Positions 24,833 to 35,776 of a stretch of 64,000 nt of DNA are shown here, piece after piece. The translations under genes were made by a program, and so were the position numbers. Source of the DNA: Clavelina lepadiformis (lineage: Eukaryota; Chordata; Ascidiacea; Aplousobranchia; Clavelinidae); contig NC_135244.1 in assembly GCF_947623445.1 (NCBI RefSeq), positions 4,774,001-4,838,000 on the forward strand, in the 5' to 3' direction. Numbering within the stretch: position 1 is the first letter of the stretch; every line of letters begins with the position of its first letter. The notes beneath the pieces were generated by a model. That model saw only the letters and a list, made by a program, of their open reading frames with translations, ran no database searches and was not told the origin of the DNA.

Positions 24833-25705
24833 CATTAGACAGATGCACTTGCTGACGTTAACAAACAATATTTGTTTCTGGCTTATACTAACTACGAAAG
24901 TAATAAATAACTGTTTTTTACAGTTTTATGACTTGGTGTCAAATAAATAACGTTAGGGGTTTAAATGGTGTGAAGGAGCTTAAATAATCAGTGTTCTCAA
25001 TATCAGAGGTGGTTCGAAAGTACTGTTGGTAACGGTACCGGTACTTGGCAAAAATGTGCCGGTACCGGTGTTCAGTACAGTATCAAAAAGTAGTTTGATA
25101 CTTTATACCGGTATTTTTTGTACAGCGAATCCTACTGTAAGTGCAGTTTTTGCTTCTGTTGTAGCCCTACTACCGGTAACTCCAGTAACTATAATCAGCA
25201 TTTTATTTCAAAGGAAGTTTTGATGAATATAATTCTCAAACACTTGAAATAATTACTTGAAAAGTATCTACTACGTACCGCGATCAACTAAAATTTCTTG
25301 AAGAAAGTAATTCGGTACAAGGATTTGGTACTTTTTTCGAAAAAAAAGCAATTCGAGAAAGATTAAACTCATAGCCCATACCAACAAAGAAAAAGTTACA
25401 GCAATTTATATTAAATTTAATTGTAAAATGAATCGAATATACTGTACACGCTTAGTAAGAAAAGTTACTGTGTTTTACGTAAGTTTTCTATTTGAATTTG
25501 CGAAAAATTGAGAAACTCTGACGACAGGTTTAGAAATCATCATGGGCTTTTAAGATTATATAAAATCAAGCTTTGATTCTTTCCAAAACAACACAACATT
25601 GTTTTTAACGTTCACCATTGTTTTCAAGAATTCTACAGATATTTATTAGGCCATGTTTTCGACAAAGGTCAGACCTGGAACCGCATTTAAATTGTTCGTG
25701 AAATC

Positions 25706-28700
25706 ATGAAGCCGCTCATCATACTCGTCTTACTATTTCTTCAATATTTATCAACGACGCAATCCAAGTTGAAACCACCTGCATGTAAGCCGAAGTTTTT
25801 ATAAGTATCTAACTTTTAAGGTATCATCATTTTCACATTGTGTTCGTTTCAGGGAAACACTGCGTTCACAATCTGCACGCGGGGAAAAAATGGCTGGAAT
25901 TCAGTAGTCCCGGCTACCCGCATGGAATAACGACACAATTGCAGTGCTCATGGATGTTAGTGCTAAGTGTCAGCAACCAAGCGTCGCAGCTAGAAATTTG
26001 TCATGTTGCAAATTAGACATTGAACACACAAAATAGGAGGATGTCGCGTTAAAAACATTTTGCATTTCTGTGATTATGCTCTACTGGAAATAATTTTTTT
26101 TTATTTTGAAAACCCAGAATTGCTTCCAATCCATCACAGCGTATCAAACTGGCCTTCTACAATTTAAACTTGACCGGATCAATAAACAATTGTTATACTC
26201 AATCACTAGTATTTTATGAGCTCAAAACAAGCAGCAAAATAGTAAGTATACGGTATGATGCAGTATATGACAAAGATGATTTATCAAAAATCTACATTTG
26301 TAAAGCAACGATTTTGCCCAACTGTATATACCCACCGGCAAACCATGAACACCACCAATTTGAAGGTGGATAAAATAACATGCTGCCTTTAGTTTAAAGC
26401 TTAAAATTTAACTTCAAGCTTTCTGATTGTAGTGTTGGATTTAATTCAGTTACGATCGTAGAAAAATTCTAATCAAGGCTAATCATTTTATCGTGACATG
26501 CCCTCAGGAGTCATTATGTGCTGCTACCGAGAGCTAAAATATTTTTGTTTCTTTGGCAACATTCTGACTGGCCGTTTCTTTAAATTAGATTATTTTGCAG
26601 GGAACTTTTTGTGGTAAAAAGAGACCGGGCGACTACGTTTCTTACGGTAAAAATGTTATTTTGATTTAGGCAAGAAGTTTTGTTCGAGTCAATGCTTTGC
26701 AATTTTAAAAGTTTAGTTCCCTTTATACTGTAATTATAATGTTCTAATTTTGTACAAAAATAAAATTTTTTTTAGACAATTACATTATAAAAAATTTGAC
26801 ATCAACAAATCTTTATTAATATTACGATAAGGCCCACATAAAAGAAACACTTGAACAAATGAAAAATGTAGGCAATCGAGCAAAAATGTTTATGATATGT
26901 CATGTCAAAACTCACATCGTTCGCGTAAAACGTGACCTTATTAGTGCTTTGTATGTTCCACTTGTATGGCCTCACAGGCCTCGAGCATTTTGATAGCAAT
27001 TAGTTTTGTCAACTTTAGGCAATCAAGTGCGGTTGGATCTCCTTGCTGATACTGCTGCCGCTGGCCATCAAGGCTTCCTTTTGAAATACAAAGCAACTAA
27101 AGAACCGGGAGGCTTTAAAAGTATTCTTTTAAAGATTGTCGTAATTTACAGACATAGGTGTTGTTGTATAATGCGCACAATATTTTTTATAAGAGCCTCT
27201 TACAAAATAACGTATACTGCAGATTAAGTCGTACGTGTAGCTGACGTTAATTGAATTTCACAGCCGGAACTTTATCACAAAAACGCTAAGAGCATTAAAG
27301 ATTGCTAATTATTGATTGGATGGTTCATATGTAACCATTACAAGCAAACCTATAAAATTATGTAATGTAAACCATTTCACGTGCTATATTGAGTATATTT
27401 ATATCAGTTTCCATAATTTTTCTGATTTCAGATACATTCTCATTTACCCAGAAGAAACCAGAACCTAAACCTAAACCTAAACCTAAACCCAAACCCAAAC
27501 CCAAACCGGGTCGCAAGAAACCCATAACGACGCCCAAACCTCCACAGCCAAACGGCGGTAAAGTTATTCTCTCTAACTTCCTGAGGAAAAAAGAACAAGC
27601 AAAGTAAACCTCATTTTGAATATTTTATTTCATTTGCGTCAATTATGCTCATCGTACATACATATCAGAAGAAAAAATATATACACTTGTGAACGACTGT
27701 GGTTATCTAAAACGCTTGTGGTCTTTAGTGAACCAGTGCCTTTTTATTGCTGTCTTTATATCGGTTTCAAACTTTGTATTGATTTTTACAGAAAACATCC
27801 CCAGGCAGGAGGGCAAAATTTTATCCCACCAAGACCAGCGGCGCCGGCAAGTGAAATAAGTAAGCGGTTTGACACCATTTCAAGCAACAAACCTTGACTT
27901 TTACCGCCTAATGCTGTCTACAACATATCGCTAGTTTATAGGTTACGACCGTGGCGCCTATCACCTACTTGCATAGCTTATACGTATATATTATTTTTTT
28001 ATAACTGCTTTTGTCGTACGCGCTCAGATTACATGTTATATTCTTGCTTGCTTGTCATGTTCTCAGAAAGCATAATCTGTTGTGATTACAAGGTTACGTT
28101 TTTATAAATATAGGTTCCAACAAGAAAAATTGTTGTACATACTCTGTTTGCTTTTTTATACTTTGATTCTGTTAATGTCTATCCTCTAAATTTCGTCCTC
28201 AGCATGGCAATCGCCTTTATAGCAATAGCATCTCTTGTATAACTTTTCATCTATATCTCCTGCAGTATCTTTGCCAAGTTTTGAAAAGTTTAAACAACAT
28301 AATCGTGTTACCATTTTTGCAGAGATAACTACTGGCAACGAAAAGAAAGATGAAACCTTTGATTGGCGTTATGCAGTCGGAATCGCAGTTGGAGGTGTCC
28401 TCGTCCTTGTTATGATCATTGTCGCCATATATTTGTAAGAGAATAAGCAATGATATACGCTCCTTATAACTTTACCCCCATGCGTGAGGGTCGAACCAAC
28501 CTATTACCTTTCTGATTTTAAAGGTTAATCCCATGTTTGTAATATGACCCTGCTAGTTAGGCTTCTTAGGTCAAAGGACCCTGGTTATAGGGCCATGCTA
28601 GTTAGGCTATACTTCATGGTCAAACTGGTTGTAGGAAAGGTTCTAACTTTTTCAACCAATTTATGATACCAATAATGCTCTTTTTTGATAGATGCTTCTT

Positions 28701-29357
28701 TAGAAAAAAAAAGAAAACAAAACAAACCGTTGATGAAAACAGTCACGTCGGGAATCCAGCTAACACTCTAGTAAGGAAAAAAAATTTTTTACAACTCAAC
28801 TCAAACCTATAATAACAAAAACCTCGCTTATTTTTTTAACGGTGACCTATATTCTTATTCCTACTTAGGCACACCCAATACAAAGGCGTCATGATTTACC
28901 CGGAATTTTATCTTCCAATCAAGCCCCGCATCTTCTTATGAACTACACCGGACATTCAGCGTCACCTAACACCTCATACCAACAAGTGCATTCACCCCAC
29001 AGGGCTGAGCATACTAACGTGCTACTACAGAAACCAGTTAACCATAAGCAAACTATGCGTAATGACGTGGAGAAGAACGTCATTAATCCGTGGTTAAGTC
29101 AAACAGCACACGAGTTTACTACTTTCGAGAATGGGGGCTACATTACTGAAAAACTGCAATACGGTCCAGGGCCTTTTTTACCAGTAATGTACCCGCTGTC
29201 GACCCAGTGCGATGACGAAGGATACGGAACTGCAAAAACAGCGGATATGAACACTCGGTCACAAACGGAACCGCGAAAAAAGAAAGTCCCGACGCTAAAG
29301 CGGAAGCTCAGCGAGTGGGAAAAGGAACAAATAAAAAAGGGAAAACCAAATCGTTAA
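25706..29357 (+). CDS. CUB-domain type I membrane protein
   Basis: Ten exons: 25706-25784, 25853-25955, 26118-26241, 26601-26646, 27019-27120, 27432-27603, 27792-27859, 28323-28434, 28704-28770, 28869-29357. All are GT-AG with matching phases, giving 453 residues. Residues 1-20 form a signal peptide (ILVLLFLQYL core). Residues 30-143 are one CUB domain with the four canonical cysteines (C30, C58, C86, C106) and the typical GYPHG, CSW and FCGK motifs. A (Pro-Lys) run at about 161-177 and Pro-rich sequence form an extracellular stalk. Residues 248-269 are a transmembrane helix, followed by KKKK and a roughly 180-residue cytoplasmic tail that is Pro/Ser/Thr/Asn-rich and strongly basic at its end. 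Single-CUB receptors bind extracellular proteins; the ligand is unknown. I do not recognise a named orthologue. The exon boundaries of the stalk (27603 and 27859) were chosen because only they keep the frame open into the membrane helix. Confidence 0.85.
27466..27511 (+). repeat. Coding hexamer repeat encoding (Pro-Lys)n
   Basis: About seven hexamers, first cctaaa and then cccaaa, run in frame inside exon 6 of the CUB gene and encode alternating Pro and Lys. The switch from cctaaa to cccaaa is synonymous (CCT or CCC for Pro). Confidence 0.9.
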
Positions 29358-30460
29358 GTAATTAGCGTATACGGACTTAATACTGAAAAACCTTGAGCGT
29401 CCTGTTGTCTTGTGGGAAAACCGGAGGAATACAAGGCGATAGAATAATTTGATATCCAAGCTAAGTCTATTACATGTTTGCGATTTTCAAGTAAAGCAAG
29501 TCTGATACTTTAGCCTGCCAAGTGTAGGCCTTCTGCTGTAAAAAATACTATTTGTGCAATTACTGTTGCTTTCTAGCAACTGCCGTCCAACGGTACCGCT
29601 TTCTTTTATTATTGGATGTCGATGTTCACGTCACTTTCAAGGTGACAAAGCATGCAAGGTTTTGCTTTGCTTGTTCTTTGTTATATAACACTGAAGTGTA
29701 TGCACACATTAAAATATTAATTCTGAAGTTGGCTAACAGTTGTTACTATAGGAAGTCAAGAAAGTTTTCATTTTTATTGCGCAAATAACCACAACAAGCA
29801 TTGTGACGTGATAAAAAATATTTAAGAATTTTGAGGCATTCAGAATAGGTTAGGTAGAGAGGCTATGGCGTCATTAGATGACGTAATAATACGTAAGCTT
29901 CGCTACAAGAAATGACATCGTTTACACGAAATTTGAAACACAGCACGAAAGCGAAATATTGTAGGACATGACATGAAAAAAGCGGAAGCTTTACCAGCAG
30001 TTTTTAACAGATACGACCATGAGCTTGTTTATTACAAGAATATTACGAGTTACAAACTTTTTAGCACTCGAACATCTTTATGGAGATTTCCAAATAGAAT
30101 AGTGGAATATTCTTGAGATCAGACATTGTTTTAAGACACGTAAAATGGACCTCTGTTCGCGCGTTGAATACCTTCATGGGCGGCAGCCTGACTTTCTTGC
30201 TGCTGTCCTACTAATCCACAGTTGCTGCAGCCACGAAACAACATAACACAACAAAAATAGAAATCTTAATGAAAGGTAACAACATTGGCAACTGGATCCA
30301 TGGCGAGACTGGTCACCGGTCACCGATTTTCTGCCCAATTCCTGTTGGCCGACAAAACCTCAGCAGGCAACGTCACACCGCTTACGCCGTAACGCGACCA
30401 TCCGGCGGGTGGCGGTAGTAAGCAAAAGAACGACGACTTTCGTCACGCAACTTGTCGTCT
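29358..30460. other. Intergenic, CUB gene to TBL1XR1 3' end
   Basis: The two genes converge here. I see no further exon and no recognisable repeat. The 78-codon plus-strand frame at 29552-29788 shows no domain. Confidence 0.5.
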
Positions 30461-33400
30461 TCATTTCCTCAAGTCTAAAACGCATACCTGCAAAAACAAA
30501 CGTCCAAAATGAATAATTGAAAACCAAGAAAACGCTTTGAGACAACATTAGTATGACGTCATATTGTCGGTGATGCGTACCGTGCCATCGGACGCGCTCG
30601 CGCCCACTTTATTACCAGCAGCGTTCCAGCAAACCTCGAATATCCCTCCAGTGCCTTCGTAGCTATGTACCAGCTGCCCAGTCTGAAATAAGAAATACTG
30701 CATTTAACCTTCATTGGGAAGGATGCTGCATTTCGTTACGCGAAATTAAAAGTTCCAAGAAACTTCGCGGTTAGCTCCTTTTCTGGAAAGAGATAAACAA
30801 AAAAGACAACACATTCGCGTTTGCGTTAGACTTACATGTGTACTCCATATGTGAACACACTTGTCGAAGGAACCGCTAGCAAGTAATCTTCCATCCGGAC
30901 TGAAAGCAACACTGTAGACTGGTTCGTGATGTTTGGTGAGCGTGTGAAGGCAGGCACCCTTCTCTAATTCCCAAAGCCGGACCGTTGAATCGAAGGAGGC
31001 ACTGCAATAAAGCAAGGTGACCGAGGTCAAAAATTTGATGACGCAAGTAAAGCGTGTTGACTTCGCCAAGATTTACAAAGCAGTTAAAGACCTAAATCGA
31101 CGCGCTATATTTTTGAATCGTTCAGCAAACAACCGGGTCTAGGAGCAAGTCATGCGGAAACAATGAAGCCACAGCTGGTTACTTAAAAGTCTGGTGAGAC
31201 ACTTAAAGCGTTGAACGTTGGCGCTGGGATTTTCCGTGGCGCTTTACAGCCTAAAGAATTAAATTGAAACAAGCCGGCTTGCTTACCTTGCTAACATCAG
31301 GTTTTGGTTTGGGTTACTGGAGCCTGGACCAGCAGGGCTCCATTTTATTGTGTAGATTTCCTTATTGTGCGCTCTGAGGTCGTGCACGAAATTGTCTTGC
31401 TTCATTGACCACACTTTTAAGGTCATGTCGTCCGAACAAGATGCCAGCAGACTTCCCGATGGGTCCCATTTGATTGCGTTTACTTCGTTCTGTTGTGACG
31501 TAACACCGTGTCAACAATAAGAATAGGAAATGGTGTGCCAACTCCAAACAGTAACTCTGTTATACTCTAAGGGCCACCAACAATACAATGCGGGTAAAAG
31601 TATTGTTACGTCACAATCACCAACCGAATGACCGCCGAAAGTCTTTAATGGTCGATCGACTCCGAGCTTACAAACGTGTATGCTCATGTCCGTGGAACAA
31701 GAAGCAAAGCAGGTGTTGTTCTGCCAGTCCACGTCGAGCGCTGGTGCTGAAATCACAAATAAACGATTTCGGAAGTCATCCAAAAACGCTTAGTCATATC
31801 CCACACGCCTATTTTTTGACGTCTTAGTCATACACAATCAAACAGTTTATGTTAAGCAGTCCAATTATACCGAAGCGGTACTAGGTTACTTGAGGCTCAC
31901 ACGTGCAATCTGTCTTCGAATACCGCGATTTCCAACACACAGCGATATTAAAAATTAATATACGAAAATATTTAAACAGCAACTTTGAGTGTTGCTAGAA
32001 TATCACCAGCACAAGGCGCGTGTCCATAAATGGTGATAGAAAACAAGCATAAAAAGAAAGAAATTAGAGAAGAAAAAAGCGAATTCCACGAAGTCGGTCA
32101 CCATAGAACTTACAGGGCTAACCAACGCGATAAGACCTGACAATGACTTGCAATGCGCTATCCCTACTACAAGCTTAATTCCTACAAAATGCGTGACTAC
32201 ATCTAATGCAAAACACCATACCTTGGTGGAAAGGGAACTGCTGTTTTGCTTCGCCGGTGATTGCATCCCAGATAATTGTGGTTTTGTCAACACCAGCACT
32301 CAATATATAATTGCCCTTTTTGTTCCACTTGAGGGCAAATATGGGGCCTTTGTGTTGACCGAGAACGTTTTGAAGGCGACCTAAAGGCAACGAACGAAGT
32401 ATGATTATGTAACTGAGTTATATAAAAATTGATTACTTTTATGCTTATCAGTTATAACTTTTAATAGGTCCGGCATAAAGGGGTTGAATAAATAAAAAGT
32501 AGCTACATCGACATAATAAACAGCGGTAATACAAATATTTTCTCAAAAGTACCATGTTTACACCATGTTTTCACTTTCCAATCTAGGTTCAATTTTTGAC
32601 AATATTGTTTGATAATAATTAGGTATAATTGTTGATAAACTACAGTGAGTAATCGATGACTCAGTTCTGTCGTTGTCTCTAGGTTAATGAGACAAAATGA
32701 TGAAATAATAAGTTAATAATTAACTTACCACTGGTCTCCCACAATCTTGCGTAGCCATCATACGATCCAGTGGCTAATAGAGTCCCATCACACTGTGCAA
32801 ATACATGGAAGAAAATCACTACTGTCATAGAGCTACGTTTTATTGACAAGTTAGAATGTCTGTTATGTGTTATGTCATGTTTCAAATGTGGTTAACTGAA
32901 CATGCCATGTACATGAATTCAGTCAAAACTCAAAGGTATAATATGTACATTATATGACATTTAACATAAGATTACATTGCCTAGGTCGGTAGTTAACATG
33001 TCTTTCATATAGCAAACCTTCTGCGAACGTTACAAATATCAACTATACACAAATGGTTAAAAAGAAAGCAGTGGTAGTGGATAAATTTCAATTTACGCCA
33101 GCATCATAATTTACATTTTTGTACACCAGGCCAAGAAAATACTAACGGCTATACCATAAATACCACAGTATCGCGATAAAACATATCATGTACTCACATT
33201 CCAATCAAGTGATGTCACATCTTTATTACTAGGAACTTCTTGATTGCCATCTTTGATACAATGTCGCAAGACCAGTTGCTGTCCACCAGCAGATGGCGCT
33301 GATGTTGATGTCACAGCATCTTCCTTGAGATTCCAAATTCGAGCGGTTGAATCACCGGACCTAAATGTGAAAGCAAGATTATCAACAACAAAGCACATAA

Positions 33401-35776
33401 CTACAGCTACAAGCTTAACTTCACATAGTACCGTTCTTACACTTGCATTTCAGTAAGCTATGTTAATGCATAAAAACAAGAAAACAATTCATCATTTAAG
33501 TCACGATAATATCATCTTCATCAGTCATGTGATTACTAGTAAAAATCTACCCTGAAGCAAGCAAATCTTGCATCGGGTTCCAGGCACATATGAATACTTC
33601 CGAATCATGACCACGTAGAACTGTGGCATTACTTAAGGAGATTTGGATTTCACTGTGATCGGTATCCACTTCCATCGGCTTATCCTCTATCTGTTCAGTG
33701 CTTGGTCTCACTAAGAAATAATAATAATAAGAGCAGAGTTCAGTAAAAAGCAATGATCGTTTTACCATGATACAGTACATCTCTGCGTGGCTTAGAATTC
33801 AGCAGTAGGCCTATTATATGTATACCTTTTCTATGGACATAATCTTTCAACTAGTGTATGAAACTATTTAAAGGTACAGTATATAGAACAAAAAAATGTC
33901 ACGACTGCAGGTTTGTTTTCAAAAATTTCCGGCGTGTGCTGCTGTAGTGAAAACTGTATTGTGGGAAATAGATTCTCACCACTCAAACGGTTCTCTCCAT
34001 TTGATTGTGGTTCTTTCTTTATGCTTGTTGTTGATGTAGCAGCTGTTACAACTGTTGTTGTCATGGAAGAAGAATTCGCGTTAATTGTTGCACATGTTGA
34101 GCTTGTCTGTGGTGAACTGCACACAGGCACTTCTTCATCATTATTTTGCAAAATATTTTCAGGAACGTTAAGCTTTTGTTCTTGTTCACTTTTTAGTTTC
34201 TGTGCAGCCATTTTCTCACGAAGCTGTTGTTGCTTAGCTAACACAACATCAGGCATAACAGCATCAACCAAGGATAAGCTTTCACTGTACCTTCCTTCAA
34301 ACATCATTCCATCCTAAAATAAACATTGACTTTGATTGTGAATGATAAAAGTAAATTTTTAACAATAACTAATTATTATTATACTGCAATTAATTATACT
34401 ACTATTTACTAAAGTACAACCTATGTATATCAATTAGAAGAAATTCAAAAGTGCTATAAAAAGAAACAAAAAATAGGCCGATGACTTAATTTGACAAAAC
34501 TTTCATTTTACACATGTTACTAAAGGCAGAAAATAGTTGCTAATTAAGTAACTGCATCGTGTTAATTTAGAACAAACAACATACCTCATCAATACTGATT
34601 TCTGCTTCAACATATTGTAGACCCTTTTGCATAATACTTATAAGGGCAGCAGGAGGTACCAGGGCTCCGTTAATGTTAGACTGGCTAATGTGTGATTCGA
34701 GGCCAAAAACAAATGCACTATGTTGAAAACCTAGTAAAAACAAATCAAGTAAACTTTACCAAAATACCAAAATGCAGTGATTATTGCAACGTGACCTGCA
34801 ATAATGTCATTGAGAAACTGATCTAGTTTGCACAACAATATGAGCATTGAAAGAAAATGTCTCTTGGACACTCACATCCTTAGTTAAACAAAAAGCAGTA
34901 AACAAACGATCCACAAATATCCTATCAAGAAAGGCATATTTTTATTTCCAAAGCAAACTAAAGGCACAAAACCAAAACTATGTTGAAGACAAATAAAAGG
35001 CACAAAGAAATCGTTCACAAAACTCTTGCCTTGTGGTTACACAAAGCACCCTTTAGGGCGAATCATCCAAACACTATTCATTCTGTTTTATAAACAACAA
35101 TATGAGCAGAGAAATAAAAAAGTTGTTGTTGTTGTTTTCATAGATAACTTTCAGGCAATAAAGATGTAGAAGATGTAGAATGGTAATAAGCAATTTGTCA
35201 TTTGGAAAGTTATATTACCAAATCTCACTAAAAAAAACAACTACAAGATGTAGGCATTGATATCATCATGACATGCAATTGCCTTACACCGGGTTTTAAA
35301 TGTTTCAGTTAATTATTAAGTGTTTGATACAACACTGAATTAATTTAAGAATTAAGCATGCTCTGAGGAGAAACAGCAATCATCCAAACAGCAGCCTCAC
35401 GTCTCTAAGTTCAATAACTTAAAATTAACTTTTGCCTGGGGATGTAATTACGCTTTTTAATCTATAGTTTTGCATAATAATACCAGTGGCGTGACTGCTG
35501 ACCTAACCCAGACAGACACCAGCACTTAAAACATAACTACTGGTAGTTGTTCTGACACAAATCAGGCATAACAGCATCAACCAAGGATAAGCTTTCACTG
35601 TCCTAATATTTAGGGCCAGGACCACACCATCCCATGCACAAGAGCACATCTTGCACAAAGTTATAATTTCAAATTAAACATGTAACATCTGCTTTTAAAA
35701 TCCAAGTTAAGAACTTACCAGATTCCTGCAGATAGCGATACACCAGAAAGTTGACTTCGTCTGACGTGATGCTCAT
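30461..35776 (-). CDS. TBL1XR1: TBL1X/TBL1XR1 orthologue (LisH and WD40 corepressor subunit)
   Basis: TBL1-type proteins are core subunits of the nuclear NCoR/SMRT-HDAC3 complex and act in corepressor/coactivator exchange. Exons, 5' to 3': 35719-35776, 34585-34730, 33980-34313, 33551-33710, 33198-33360, 32729-32792, 32222-32380, 31625-31746, 31287-31489, 30836-31001, 30581-30682, 30461-30487. Phases agree throughout and give 567 residues (human about 514). The protein begins [17 protein letters not shown], the LisH motif. A Gln/Lys then Ser/Thr/Asn-rich linker follows (exon 3), longer than in human. From about residue 205 to the end there are WD40 repeats with the near-invariant phrases [31 protein letters not shown] and [14 protein letters not shown]. 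It ends VCVLDLRK, as in vertebrates. The exon 31625 donor (GTTGGT) is weaker than the others but is required by the [11 protein letters not shown] continuity. Non-coding 5' exons were not identified. Confidence 0.96.
35561..35601 (-). repeat. Duplicated fragment of TBL1XR1 exon 3 in intron 1
   Basis: These 41 bp are identical to 34248-34288 inside coding exon 3 and lie in the same orientation about 1.3 kb upstream in the first coding intron. On the minus strand the copy is directly preceded by AG (ATATTAG|GAC) and encodes [13 protein letters not shown], but the sequence beyond it does not match, so it cannot replace exon 3. Confidence 0.9.

Noticed and set aside
25006..25340. ggtaccggtac-rich stretch starting cagaggtggttcg
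   Set aside because: It looks like a hAT left end, but no right end or target duplication could be found, so I do not call an element.
27466..27511. Telomere-like cctaaa/cccaaa hexamers as an interstitial telomere
   Set aside because: Only about seven units, and they are in frame within a supported coding exon.
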